A stretch of 64,000 bases of DNA from Ascoidea rubescens DSM 1968. Taxonomy: Eukaryota > Ascomycota > Saccharomycetes > Ascoideales > Ascoideaceae. The number at the start of each line of letters is the position of its first letter. The stretch's first letter is position 1. Both the position numbers and the translations under genes were made by a program. Below, in pieces: positions 20,901-30,133 of this stretch. The stretch is taken from assembly GCF_001661345.1 (NCBI RefSeq), contig NW_017962918.1:971939-1035938 (forward strand), in the 5' to 3' direction. The notes below the pieces were generated by a model. That model made no database searches. It was not told where the DNA came from and saw only the letters and a program-made list of their open reading frames with translations.

Positions 20901-23701
20901 ATGAGAAATCATCAGATGAAAAGAACCAAGAAACCAAACCTGTTTCTGATGAAATAGTCACTCCAAACAGTGATACCGTATTTGTGTTAAGTTATGCAAT
21001 TATTTTATTGAATACCGATTTACATTCTCCAAAAGTCAAAGAACATATGACCCTTCTCCAATTTAAAAGAAATCTTAGAGGCACTTATAATGGCGGAGAC
21101 TTCCCAGAATGGTATTTGGAAGCTATTTACAATGACATTCAATCTGAAGAAATTATATTGCCCGAAGAACATGTTGGAAGCAGTAAATGGTTTGACGCTT
21201 CATGGGCAGAATTGATGAATAGCGCTAAATATGATGAAGACGAATTTTATTTAAATGAGTATCTAATTGAAGAGGACGACAACAGTTTCAAAAACAACAT
21301 TACAAATGGAGATATCAATAACTTATTTTCCTCGGAAGATAACTTTCCTTTACTTATTCAGTTTGATAAATTATTATTTGAATCTGTTTGTGAAAATTTA
21401 ATCAATACATTTGTTACAATTTTCAAAGAAGCTCATGATGACCAAGTAATAAATAAAATGATGGCTATGATTGACAAGTGTGCCACAATAGCCAATTATT
21501 TTGGATTGTATCATGTGGTGGATAATATACTACTTGCTCTTGGCGATTTAACATTGTTGATAGATATTAATGATGATGATTTGGACCAGAGTTCTCCCTC
21601 AAATGAGAAGAATGTCATTGCAAGGGATGTTTATTATGAGTATGTAAGAGAAGAAGCTTCAGGAAGTCATATCCCAGTAACTCAAATAAGGATTGAAACT
21701 GATGAAGAAGAGATTGTTGAAACCGAACTTCCCAGGGATGAGGATACGATGTACAGCGAAGATGATGCTGACTTGAACCCATTCAATAATGTTAAAACTG
21801 AGAAGAGAAAAAAAATTGATGTGATTACGGTTAGCGATATTGCCGTATCGTTTGGAAAGAATTACAAGGCTCAATTATCTACTGTTGTGCTTTTTAGAAT
21901 TTTGAAATCTTGTAACTATAATAGTTTAGTTCATTCATGGAAGTGTTTTTTAAAAATTTTGTTAAAATTGTTTCAGTATTCTCTTATCAATCCAAATAAA
22001 ATATTTCCCAGATTTCAAAGAAGTTTGGGTTTAAATCAGTTACCATCAGCAAAACCACAATACCTAATAAAGAAATCCTTGAATAAACTGGAACCTGATC
22101 TTGGTAAAGATATCAGTTTGTTTGGTACCATTTCATCTATCTTGAGAGGTTATTCAGACGAACCGCCTGAACCCACAAATGAAGAAATAGATTTAACATT
22201 ATCAACAATGGATTGTATTAATTCAAGTAATATTAATTTAATTATTAGTAATATACTTAAGTTAGACAAAGAAAATTTAAATCAATTTATAAAAACATTT
22301 TTTGTACTAATTCCAAACTTTTCAAAAAAAAATGAAAGATACTATGAAAGTGAAGTATTATTTATAATCGAACTAAGTGTTTGTTTTTGTTTGTTACAGG
22401 AAAAAATCAATAAAGATGTATTGTTATTAATTGTTGAAAAAATTGATGAGATTTTTAAAACCAATGAAAATAATGAAAAGACTATTCTTAGCCAGTCTTC
22501 CCTATTGAGATTGTTGACTTATCAATGTATATTATATAATAACTCTAATGGTTTTACAACAGAATTTATTCCTTACTTGAAAAGCTCTTTAGAAAAACTA
22601 TCCGATGTGGATTCAGAGATTCTTAAAAGTGAGGGATATCAGATTTTGAAACCACTAAAATCACTAATCTTTACTTTATCAAAGTCGAATTTGAGTCAAG
22701 TCAAAAGTGAAGAACAGGAATTATTTTTAGGTGCTTTGATAAATAATGAAAATTATTGGAGAGTTTTGAGAACGTTTGCATCTTCCATAAAATATGTCAA
22801 GAATATTTACAAATTTACAGAAGAATTGTTTAAAAATTATAATGATTGTATTTTACCAGATAATTTTATTTTTCTCTTAGGTTTATTAGACGAAATCTCG
22901 TCAAAGGGATCTCTAGGAGCCAAATACGAACAAGATTATGAGGTTGCAGTTTTAAATAATCCTAAAAATGTTCCAGAAAATAAAAATCCCTATGAAGAAG
23001 TAATCAACATCTCTATTCAGTCAATTGAACTAACGGTTTCGTTATCAACATATATCAAGAGAGATGTGTTTGTGAAATTTCAGGAAGACACTCGGTTCTG
23101 TTTATGGTATTCGATAATTCAAGCAGTTTCTCACCAAGCGGAAAATCCTTGCAGAAAAATTAGAAATTTTGGTATTAATACGTTATCAAATATTCTACTT
23201 TCATTGGATATTAGAGATAAAAAATTCATAACTTCTTTGGGTATTTTTAACTTTATACTATTTAAATGGTGTAACGATCTTATCAAGCCCGAAATTTCGT
23301 TAATGGATTTGACTGGGTTCAATAAATCCAAATTGGATCTGATATCATTGATTTGCAAGGTATTTCTTAAGCACTTTAATGAGGGTGTAATTGATGACAC
23401 TACACCGTTAAACAAAAAAGAAGAGTCTGGTGAAAGTCAGACAGAATTGCGGTGCATATGGTTTGGAATATTAGATATATTTGAAAAATTGTTGATTGAT
23501 GAAGAAAGACAAATCAAGCTTCTTATTAGACATAGCAATAAACACAATATCAATAGAAAGCCAAAAAATCGAATCATTAGAGAAGCTTCCGTGGAATTGT
23601 TAAGAAATTTGCTTCTTGTAATGGATATTAAAGATAACGATTATTCTTGGAAAAAGATAGACTCGATGTTTTCTGGTTTAAAGGAAGATTTTTATAGGTA
23701 A
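17909..23701 (+). CDS. GEA2: Arf guanine nucleotide exchange factor, GEA1/GEA2 (GBF1) type
   Basis: Predicted 1930 aa Golgi Arf-GEF that would activate Arf1 for COPI traffic. Family order is visible: an N-terminal DCB/HUS region broken by Asn-rich inserts (about residues 225-360), then a Sec7 domain (about 896-1110), then HDS helical repeats to the C terminus. The Sec7 domain shows NSNYIDKKSIGDYIS, the FRLPGE loop with the catalytic glutamic finger at E973, and the SYAIILLNTDLHSP helix. These features separate the GEA/GBF class from Sec7p, which is longer and lacks the DKK-IG-YIS form. The Sec7 domain carries a short insert near NEKSSDEKNQETK. I chose ATG 17909 because earlier codons start only with GTG. 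S. cerevisiae Gea1/2 are about 1400-1460 aa; the excess is low-complexity. Only one copy is seen here, so Gea1 versus Gea2 cannot be decided. Confidence 0.93.
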   Translation: MGASYDPPTTGNAASLIDPSPEPLLDSKNNLKIPPLNSNLILQPIENISGLGHSDTFSSQLHSTNLGLGLDLTGNINNNSLTDRNDDENQRKIRHRHQQSIQMFQSSQSPISSEHPKLSVIPDENFLLSSPLENNTIIDPNNIQQNVSNFNHNFQFDYKNNTNNDDNYNVYSNLLSIDPITIVITECMRISSEMRKQSRFSQTSVAAILGTSSITTGLSTTIKLFNDDNSNFNKSNNKKNINNNNNNNNNKFANNSTDNISSINNKFKSMREIKSMREIKSNSSLKSSSNDSNLNDLTNNNKTNNNNDNNNNNKQDSLNNSDNSINFSNNNNINTNINTNSNTATNFQTNNPLLSGFLQLRSMLLNISSINQVDPLTLLQPFLLLIKSPTTSAHITLLALNSLSKFINYNIISINNILINNDINIISEILSSLTHCKFEANDQTFDDTVLLKVLNLLQIILSQIFNINHFNLNFQKFSNGLILEIIQTCLNLACNKRRNEILRKNSEQLIFDLNFKLLQFLKFKTIDSLNFFQLNSNSNSYPNSNSNSNDLSLLTKNLNNLYIDDINSNVLNNDELYDTPLNYLCVKDYLSILISILSPQNRYYHTESTKILAINIINFSLETFGNFFIFYKNTLFQLLRNPLSKNLLMIILNPESTLPILSSALNCFINLIIILGDHLNSQIEFALENILKSIVPVDYYLQSDSTEFRNENTSSLKQNILKENLESSRSNTPSQIANIKFNKAAFNSRLPISKELIIESISLLWIRSHFFFLNLFIKYDCKKISSVNLSYNLLMFLNSLSFSNSSIFTTNSVPPICLDGLCKYIEGIGIRIKYLKSNNIKFQDFSNGNFKVDKNSPSYKTSNNLLHTKSLKDEFLNCIKIFNTKGIKKGLPLLEEKRIFFHPNDSTEVRNKKIARFFYLNSNYIDKKSIGDYISKRQNTGILREFLFMFDFTGLRVDEGLRIILRKFRLPGESQQIEKIVEQFAEKYVQDQNHQQINEKSSDEKNQETKPVSDEIVTPNSDTVFVLSYAIILLNTDLHSPKVKEHMTLLQFKRNLRGTYNGGDFPEWYLEAIYNDIQSEEIILPEEHVGSSKWFDASWAELMNSAKYDEDEFYLNEYLIEEDDNSFKNNITNGDINNLFSSEDNFPLLIQFDKLLFESVCENLINTFVTIFKEAHDDQVINKMMAMIDKCATIANYFGLYHVVDNILLALGDLTLLIDINDDDLDQSSPSNEKNVIARDVYYEYVREEASGSHIPVTQIRIETDEEEIVETELPRDEDTMYSEDDADLNPFNNVKTEKRKKIDVITVSDIAVSFGKNYKAQLSTVVLFRILKSCNYNSLVHSWKCFLKILLKLFQYSLINPNKIFPRFQRSLGLNQLPSAKPQYLIKKSLNKLEPDLGKDISLFGTISSILRGYSDEPPEPTNEEIDLTLSTMDCINSSNINLIISNILKLDKENLNQFIKTFFVLIPNFSKKNERYYESEVLFIIELSVCFCLLQEKINKDVLLLIVEKIDEIFKTNENNEKTILSQSSLLRLLTYQCILYNNSNGFTTEFIPYLKSSLEKLSDVDSEILKSEGYQILKPLKSLIFTLSKSNLSQVKSEEQELFLGALINNENYWRVLRTFASSIKYVKNIYKFTEELFKNYNDCILPDNFIFLLGLLDEISSKGSLGAKYEQDYEVAVLNNPKNVPENKNPYEEVINISIQSIELTVSLSTYIKRDVFVKFQEDTRFCLWYSIIQAVSHQAENPCRKIRNFGINTLSNILLSLDIRDKKFITSLGIFNFILFKWCNDLIKPEISLMDLTGFNKSKLDLISLICKVFLKHFNEGVIDDTTPLNKKEESGESQTELRCIWFGILDIFEKLLIDEERQIKLLIRHSNKHNINRKPKNRIIREASVELLRNLLLVMDIKDNDYSWKKIDSMFSGLKEDFYR

Positions 23702-25272
23702 TTATTGTAATTGTTTTTCTCTATTTTTTTTTTTGATAATTTTGATTTTATAGTTAGCCGATTGGATGGCTCACGCCTAATTATGTATTATTAGATGTCC
23801 ATATTTTTGAATTCTTTCAAAACATTACTAGCTTAGCAATATCAACACCAATATTTTTCCCACTCTAGGGACAAACCATAAAGAAATTGCTTTTTATGCG
23901 ATAGACGAGTTTTGTTCTAAAAATCATTTTCAAAGATCGAGGTTGTTTAACCATCAACAAATCATATGGTTTAGTGGGAAATAAAGAAGAACTTCTGGAT
24001 TTTTTTGAACTACATTTTCAAATGAATTGTAAAATATCGTTATTTATGTACTAAAATTTGCCTTGATTTTACAAGTTATATCAGGAATTCCGTAATACAT
24101 CAGAAACAGCCTTTTCAACTTTCAACTTAGCTTGTTGTTTTGAAGTAAATTCCTTCACTTTTCACTTGAAAAGCTATTTTAGCGCCAGATAATCCAAAGA
24201 CCTGAATTACTCTGTTTGTCGAGATCTACCAATAAAGTTGGAATTGCTGAATAAAACACTGAATTGCAACAGTCGCACTCTGGATGTTTGACTAACCAGA
24301 TTTTTATTTAGTTGTGTTTAGTTTCAATTGGATTGAAACAAGATAGAACATAACGAACAGACAAAAGGCTGAAGATAATTCTTTCTTCTGATGTCTTGAT
24401 GGAAAGCATTATATTTGCCTCTCAATTGGGTCAGTTTCCGTTTTTGGAATTTCGGTGGTGTGTTTTCAGTCCACAAGCAAAACAACCAGATATTTCTGTA
24501 TCTTGTGAAAAGACAGAAAATGCACTGGCTCTCAAGAACGAGCATTGGGTTTGAATAACTCAGAGAGTGTTTTTGTTGAAAGGTGTTTGAATCATTTATA
24601 ACTGTTTTAAAATTGCAGCGCTATCTAAAAAATTTTGAACTCGTTTCTTCTGACTTCTTATCAATCTACTTCAGAGTTACTTCAAACAACAATTATTACT
24701 ATGCTATAAAGCTGAAAGCTGGAATTGTTTAGAAGTTTGTTTGTTTCTTCAAATCCAGTACTTTATTTGTTTTTTTTAATCCACAAAATGGTTGGGTGTC
24801 ACAAAGGCAATAGCTGTTATGTTACCTTTGTGTTTCAAACCGATCTGAAAAAAATTAATTTGAGATTTTTTTTCTTTTAAAAGATCAACTTCGAAATTTT
24901 TCTTCAAGTTTTTATTAATTTTTTTATTATATTTTTATCGTTTCATCAGGAAAACACCTAAAAAATATCTTAATCTGTTTTAGTTTTTAACAGTAAAAAA
25001 TAGAAAGTTTGACGAATATAAATCTCAATCTGACTAAAATCACTGGTAATAGTTGTCATTAATAGTATTGATTATCCTGCTGATACCAAATTTGACTGAA
25101 GTTTGATTATTTCTTGAAAAAGAAGAACCAAATTCAATCAATTGCAATTACTGTTAACAATTCTGTTGGTTAATCGAACACTCTTAATAATTATAAAAAT
25201 TATTACATTGAAAAGTTTTTAAAAAACAAAAAAAAAATATTCGTATATTATAAACAAAATATTGAATTCAAA
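23702..25272. other. Long AT-rich intergenic region upstream of the PES4-like gene
   Basis: 1571 bp with no supported gene. A T-run follows the GEA stop and is probably its terminator. The last 400 bp before 25273 are very AT-rich with A-runs, as expected for the leader of the next gene. Between about 24100 and 24560 the sequence is less biased and the minus strand has short open pieces in different frames (for example one reading SAIPTLLVDLDK near 24230). This could be a decayed gene, but the evidence is thin. No tRNA or repeat element is visible. Confidence 0.4.
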
Positions 25273-27513
25273 ATGAGTAGAAATACTGTTGCTGTTAAGT
25301 CAAGTTCAGCTTTAGACTCCAATCCAAATACAAATACAAATACAACTTCCCTAGCTGTGAAGAAAAACAGAGGTGTATTATCTTCAATTTCGGTTAACAC
25401 TTATTCAAACAACAATAACCGTTTAAACAAAAGCTATAAAGGGAGAGGAAAAGAAAATATTGATATAATTAGCTGTTTCAAATCCTCAAATGCTCCCATG
25501 TTAACTCAATCACTTCAAAAATCTCTCAATAAACCAGATTCTAAAAATAAACAAATCAGTACCAAACATCAAAACCAAAATCACATTCAAAATCAAATTC
25601 AAAAGAAGGATTCAAATGCAAACAAGAAAACCAAAATAGATGATTCTCAAACTGAAGGTTCAGTTTCTTCTGAGGGAATCACAGAAATTGTATCTCAACT
25701 TAACACTGATTCTCAAGAAATCAATACTACTTCTAGAAATGGTTCCAACAATTTTGGCAATATTTTCAATGATTGTCCTCAACAAACTGCTTTATACGTT
25801 GGCGATTTAGATGAAAACGTTACTGAAAAGTTATTATTTGATGTTTTCTCAAAACATGCAGCCGTCACTTCAGTTAAAATTTGTTTTGATTCAAATAATA
25901 AAAAATCTTTAGGTTATGGTTATGTTAATTTTATCAACTCTGATGAAGCCAGCATCGCAAAGGAAAAGTTAAATTACACCCATTTATTAAATAAGGAAAT
26001 TAGAATAATGGAGTCGATGAGGCATTCCTTTCAAAATATGAAAGGATCGAATGTTTATTTCAAAAACCTTCCAGAAGTATTATCAACAAGAGAATTTTAT
26101 GAAATTTTTAAACCATTTGGTGAAATCTTATCATGTAAAGTGGAACATTCAAAAAGTTATGGTTTTATTAATTTTCAAGATTTTAATGTTGCTCAAAGTG
26201 TTGTTGATAATTTTAATGGAAGCACTATAAAAGGTTCTAAATTATTTGTTGGTCTTCACACTCCAAAGGAAGTTAGAGAAAAAGAAAAAAAAGACACCAT
26301 TAATCAAATTCCAACTATTTATGTAAGAAATTTGCCAATTGATATTAATGATGATCAACTCAAATCTCTTTTTGGTAAATTTGGTGCAATCACAAGCACT
26401 TTTGTGAAACCTGTTTTTAAATTAAAAGCGAGCTGGGCTTTTGTAACTTTTAAGTCTCATAAAAGTGTTCTTGCTGCTATTAATTTTTTAAACGACACTG
26501 AGTATGAAGGTAAAAGAATAACTTGTATGAAGGCGTTAAATAAAAACGAAAAATATGGAAATCGCATCAGCGCCCAATTTCCTCCACCAAATCCATCAAT
26601 TCTATTTTTCAGTAATCTTCCTGCTACTGTTAATCAAACTTATTTGAGTCTTCTTTGTTCCCAATTTGGAAAAGTCAAAAAGGTTTTGATGCCGATAGAT
26701 GAAAATTTTAACACAATAGGCATTGCATTTGTTCAAATGCAAAATGAAAAGCAAGTGAAAACTATTGTTAAAAATTTGAATAGAAAACTAATTAGTGATC
26801 AAGAGATTTCGATTTCCTTTTGGACCGAAAATAGTAAAAGAAATCAACTAGAATCCCAAAACTATAAACCAAATCTTTCTAGAATTAATATTTTTAACGA
26901 TAATAGAAAGACTGTTGAAACCAAACAGCCATTTCATTTAAACTCAACTCTCCCTGTGAACCTCCTTCATGAACCATGGAATAATCATTTTCAATATTAC
27001 AGCTCTCCCCAATTTTTTATGTTACCAAATAAAAATCATCCTGTTTCGCTTCCTATGGGAATGGTTCCTGAGAATAATTATAATAAAAAAATGTTTAATC
27101 ATAATGTTACTAATCAAAATAATTCAATAAATCATATTTCCCTAGCACAACCAACCCCTCCTCCACCAATTTTACAACCACTTAATTGTGCTCCAAGAGT
27201 TTTATTTCCAGGAATTTTAACTTTGAGTGAAGAGGAACAAGTTAAATATAATATTGCTGCTAAAAAGTATGAAGAAGAAATCAAAAATAAAATTTTAGAA
27301 AAGTTCATACTATTACTCAAAAATTCCAATATTAAGACAAATGATGTTGACATGAGCCTTGTTTTAGATCATGTTATGAAGTACTATTGGGATAATAAAC
27401 TTGAATCATTGTCAAAATTTCTTGAGGAAGTTGAAAAAGATTATAACAAAGAGAAAGTATTACAAAAACAGGTTCTTCATTCTTTGAAAGCCTTAGGATT
27501 ACAAGATAATTAA
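25273..27513 (+). CDS. PES4: PES4/MIP6-type four-RRM RNA-binding protein
   Basis: Predicted 746 aa poly(A)-binding-protein relative. Residues 1-170 are a disordered Asn/Ser/Lys-rich extension. Four RRMs follow: RRM1 about 174-250 (ALYVGDLDENVTEKL, then KSLGYGYVNF), RRM2 about 260-335 (NVYFKNLPEV, YGFINF), RRM3 about 347-425 (TIYVRNLPIDI, WAFVTF) and RRM4 about 443-515 (ILFFSNLPATV, IAFVQM). The linker after RRM1 (IRIMESMRHS) and the C-terminal end (LQKQVLHSLKALGL) resemble Pes4/Mip6 rather than Pab1. The C terminus lacks a clear MLLE/PABC domain. In S. cerevisiae these proteins act on meiotic mRNAs and export. The long upstream region fits a regulated gene. A diverged Pab1 is the alternative, less likely on the C-terminal evidence. 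Confidence 0.82.
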   Translation: MSRNTVAVKSSSALDSNPNTNTNTTSLAVKKNRGVLSSISVNTYSNNNNRLNKSYKGRGKENIDIISCFKSSNAPMLTQSLQKSLNKPDSKNKQISTKHQNQNHIQNQIQKKDSNANKKTKIDDSQTEGSVSSEGITEIVSQLNTDSQEINTTSRNGSNNFGNIFNDCPQQTALYVGDLDENVTEKLLFDVFSKHAAVTSVKICFDSNNKKSLGYGYVNFINSDEASIAKEKLNYTHLLNKEIRIMESMRHSFQNMKGSNVYFKNLPEVLSTREFYEIFKPFGEILSCKVEHSKSYGFINFQDFNVAQSVVDNFNGSTIKGSKLFVGLHTPKEVREKEKKDTINQIPTIYVRNLPIDINDDQLKSLFGKFGAITSTFVKPVFKLKASWAFVTFKSHKSVLAAINFLNDTEYEGKRITCMKALNKNEKYGNRISAQFPPPNPSILFFSNLPATVNQTYLSLLCSQFGKVKKVLMPIDENFNTIGIAFVQMQNEKQVKTIVKNLNRKLISDQEISISFWTENSKRNQLESQNYKPNLSRINIFNDNRKTVETKQPFHLNSTLPVNLLHEPWNNHFQYYSSPQFFMLPNKNHPVSLPMGMVPENNYNKKMFNHNVTNQNNSINHISLAQPTPPPPILQPLNCAPRVLFPGILTLSEEEQVKYNIAAKKYEEEIKNKILEKFILLLKNSNIKTNDVDMSLVLDHVMKYYWDNKLESLSKFLEEVEKDYNKEKVLQKQVLHSLKALGLQDN

Positions 27514-27961
27514 CTTCAATTTGAATTAATATACTTTTACTAGAAAATATGCAGAAATAAAACGAAAAAACACACTCCAAAAACAAAAAAAAAAACACCA
27601 CAAATCACAAGATAAAACATACACTCTTTCTTTGTATTCTTCTTGCTTTTCGAGTTATAACAACTTAATTTTTTGTCATTTAAATCACTTTTTCTTTTAG
27701 TTTAAAATTTTGTTTTTTTGTATTTTTTATACTTGCATTGATCCCTTTTTTTTTTTTTTTTGCCATTTAATAAAATTTAACTATTCTTTATTGCTTAAAA
27801 AAAATTGTAAGATACAAATGTACATTAGAAAGGAAAATAAAAAAATAAATTGATACAACATAAAGTTTCCAAAGAGCATGAATAAAAAAACCAGAACTTA
27901 AACAAAAAAATAGTATAAAAATGTTATAAAATAATTATTAGAATGATTGAGGTAGGTATCA
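27514..27961. terminator. Convergent 3' region of the PES4-like gene and LSB3
   Basis: 448 bp between two converging stops. It is AT-rich with A-runs near 27583-27594, a T-run of about 17 near 27745-27762 and more A-runs to the right, as expected for back-to-back yeast terminators and poly(A) sites. No gene is visible. Confidence 0.6.
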
Positions 27962-29233
27962 TCACTCCACATTGACATAATTAGCAGGAAATATACCCTC
28001 TTGACCATTGCACTCTCCAGCCCACCAATCATCGGTTGTTTCAGTCTTTTTGGTAATGTGTATCACATCGCCCTTTTTAAAACGCAAGTCACCATCCTGC
28101 TCACCCTTGAAGGTGTACAAAGCTGTAGCAGTATATCCAGGTTTAGAATTGGACTGCTTAGGAGGAGGTGGCGGTTGCCTATAGAAGGATTCATTATTCT
28201 TTGTAGAATTGTTCTCAGTATTCGATGATCTGGAGCGATTTCTATCGTAAACGTCATCTTCCCAAGAAGAAGTCGAAGTCTGTCTTTTTGATGAATTGTT
28301 GATAGAATTATTGTTATGACCTGTATGGGTATTACGGTGATTATCATCAGAATATCTGTCAAAATCGTCGTCAGAAGAATTATCATTGTTTCGAACGTAA
28401 TTATCATAGTCGCGACGATGAGATGAATGATTGCTATTTCTTGAAAATCTGGTGGATATGTTCCTTGCGGAGTTTCTAAAACTGTTTCGAGGAGAAGACT
28501 CGTTGGAATCATTGGAGTAGCTTGGGATATCATTGTAATAATCGTCATCTCCATTGGAATTGTAATTGAAGTTCAGGGCTGTTGAAAAGGCTCTTGAATC
28601 CAAGATTCTCATCAAAGGTTCACAAGCAGGAGGAGGCTGGACTCTGCCACTCAAGATCATTTTGGAAGTGCAACCTGGACCATAAAATTTTCTGTTTGCA
28701 TCTCTTCTTTCAAAAATGAGAGAACCCTCAAGAGATATTCCAGCAAATAGACCCTTTGTCTTGGAATAAGAGAAAATGGCAGCAACAGATTTCAAAGAAG
28801 CAGTTCCTGCAGCCTCGGCATTTCTGCCTATAGGACCAGCAGCAAGAGAGATGTTCCCACCCAAGGTCATGGAGCCAAATTGAGCAAACGTCTCAACAGC
28901 CTTTTTGGTGTTCAAAATAAAGACAAAGTCTGTTATCTCAGCACCAATTTGGCCTCCAACACCAGCACCGCCGGTAACGATGGCAGAAGGAGCAGACCAG
29001 GAGCCATCGGGCAATCTTGCGACAATGACACCGGAACCAACTCTTCCAGAGAACAAGAAGCCTGCTTTGAGGACAGTAATGATGGCCAACCCTTTGGCGT
29101 TTCTTAGGATATCGGGAGGAATAACATGGTCAGTTCCAAAGACCTGATTAGGTTTGATAAAAGAAGCTAGCACCTTTGCAGCTTTCAACGATTCGCTTTT
29201 CAAGCTTCGTGGAACAGGATTATTGAGACCCAT
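27962..29233 (-). CDS. LSB3: LSB3/YSC84 actin-patch protein (SYLF + SH3)
   Basis: Predicted 423 aa. Residues 1-220 form a SYLF/YSC84 domain, a lipid- and actin-binding module, starting NNPVPRSLKSESLKAAK and including KGLAIITVLKAGFLFSGR, a Gly/Ala-rich stretch and NRKFYGPGCTSKMILSGR. The middle (about 230-360) is disordered, Ser/Asn/Arg-rich, with a short PPPPPK stretch. The last 57 residues are an SH3 domain (ALYTFKGEQDGDLRFKKGD, WW, GIFPANYV). The protein would work at cortical actin patches with Las17 and other endocytic factors. I chose ATG 29233; the frame extends two codons upstream to a GTG only. The S. cerevisiae YSC84 gene has an intron near its 5' end, but here the N terminus is intact without one. 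Lsb3 and Ysc84 are duplicates in S. cerevisiae, so the symbol stands for the pre-duplication gene. Confidence 0.95.
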   Translation of the reverse strand: MGLNNPVPRSLKSESLKAAKVLASFIKPNQVFGTDHVIPPDILRNAKGLAIITVLKAGFLFSGRVGSGVIVARLPDGSWSAPSAIVTGGAGVGGQIGAEITDFVFILNTKKAVETFAQFGSMTLGGNISLAAGPIGRNAEAAGTASLKSVAAIFSYSKTKGLFAGISLEGSLIFERRDANRKFYGPGCTSKMILSGRVQPPPACEPLMRILDSRAFSTALNFNYNSNGDDDYYNDIPSYSNDSNESSPRNSFRNSARNISTRFSRNSNHSSHRRDYDNYVRNNDNSSDDDFDRYSDDNHRNTHTGHNNNSINNSSKRQTSTSSWEDDVYDRNRSRSSNTENNSTKNNESFYRQPPPPPKQSNSKPGYTATALYTFKGEQDGDLRFKKGDVIHITKKTETTDDWWAGECNGQEGIFPANYVNVE

Positions 29234-30133
29234 TGACACAGTAACACTTGCAAGAGAAGATAGTCAGAATTGAAGAACAAGATGGTTATCAGCAGCAGCA
29301 GCACGAAACACAGGCAAATAGGAGAAGCACAAGAAGAAGAGCTGATCAAGGACATCTCGGCCCAAACTCAGTTCCTCCATCCGCTGCGCCACGGCAAAGC
29401 CCTTCCGCTTCCGGACTTCCGCTGCCGGACATTTCCAGCACCACGGTGTGTTCCGTGTCTGCAAGTTCCGTGATCCGGTAGAAGCCGCGGATTGCGCCAG
29501 ATCCGTGCCAAACGAGTCCTTTGATTTTTGAAGCAAAACTCTTCTCTTCTCCTGTTCTACACCACAGACAATTACCAGCCAGAACCAACTCAAACCACAT
29601 CAACAAGCTTACTGTTTACCAGGACCAGGTCAAAGTCAGCTAAACTTGGACTTCTCAACTCTAATTTCACCAGGCAAAGAACCATTTTACACTCAACAAG
29701 ACAACAGATACACTTATTGACTAAACAAAACAGGTCAAAAGCTAGCAGCTTCTGTATTCTTCTTGATTCAATTGCAAATTACAAACTAGCAAGTTGTTTT
29801 AATAATTATTATTATTAACCAAAATAATAATATCGCTTACCACCTATTCTTTTGTTGTTTGTTTGCAATTCTAGCTTTACAATCCTAAATTTAATTATTA
29901 TTTTTTACTTCTCTTCACTTACACACAACCACTCACTTAATATAAGTACCATTGAAAAATTCCTGTGTTTCTTATTTCTATCTCAATCCAATATTTAGCT
30001 TGTCTATCAGAAACAGTCTCCATTGACCTTCTTATTTAAAAATTTTTCATTCACTATTTTCTATTAAATTTTTTAAAGAAAAAAAAAAAATACCCTTTTA
30101 TTTCAATCCTTTGTTGTTTCTAGTCATTTTCAG
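29234..30133. promoter_or_regulatory. Divergent promoter between LSB3 and EDC3 with a GC-rich block
   Basis: 900 bp. The LSB3-side part (about 29340-29530) is far more GC-rich than the genes around it and has repeated CCG/CGG triplets (TTCCGCTTCCGG, GCTGCCGG, TCCGGTAG), which could be sites for zinc-cluster factors. The EDC3 side is AT-rich, with TATAAG near 29942 and an A-run near 30078-30090 shortly before the ATG. No tRNA or ORF is supported. Confidence 0.5.
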
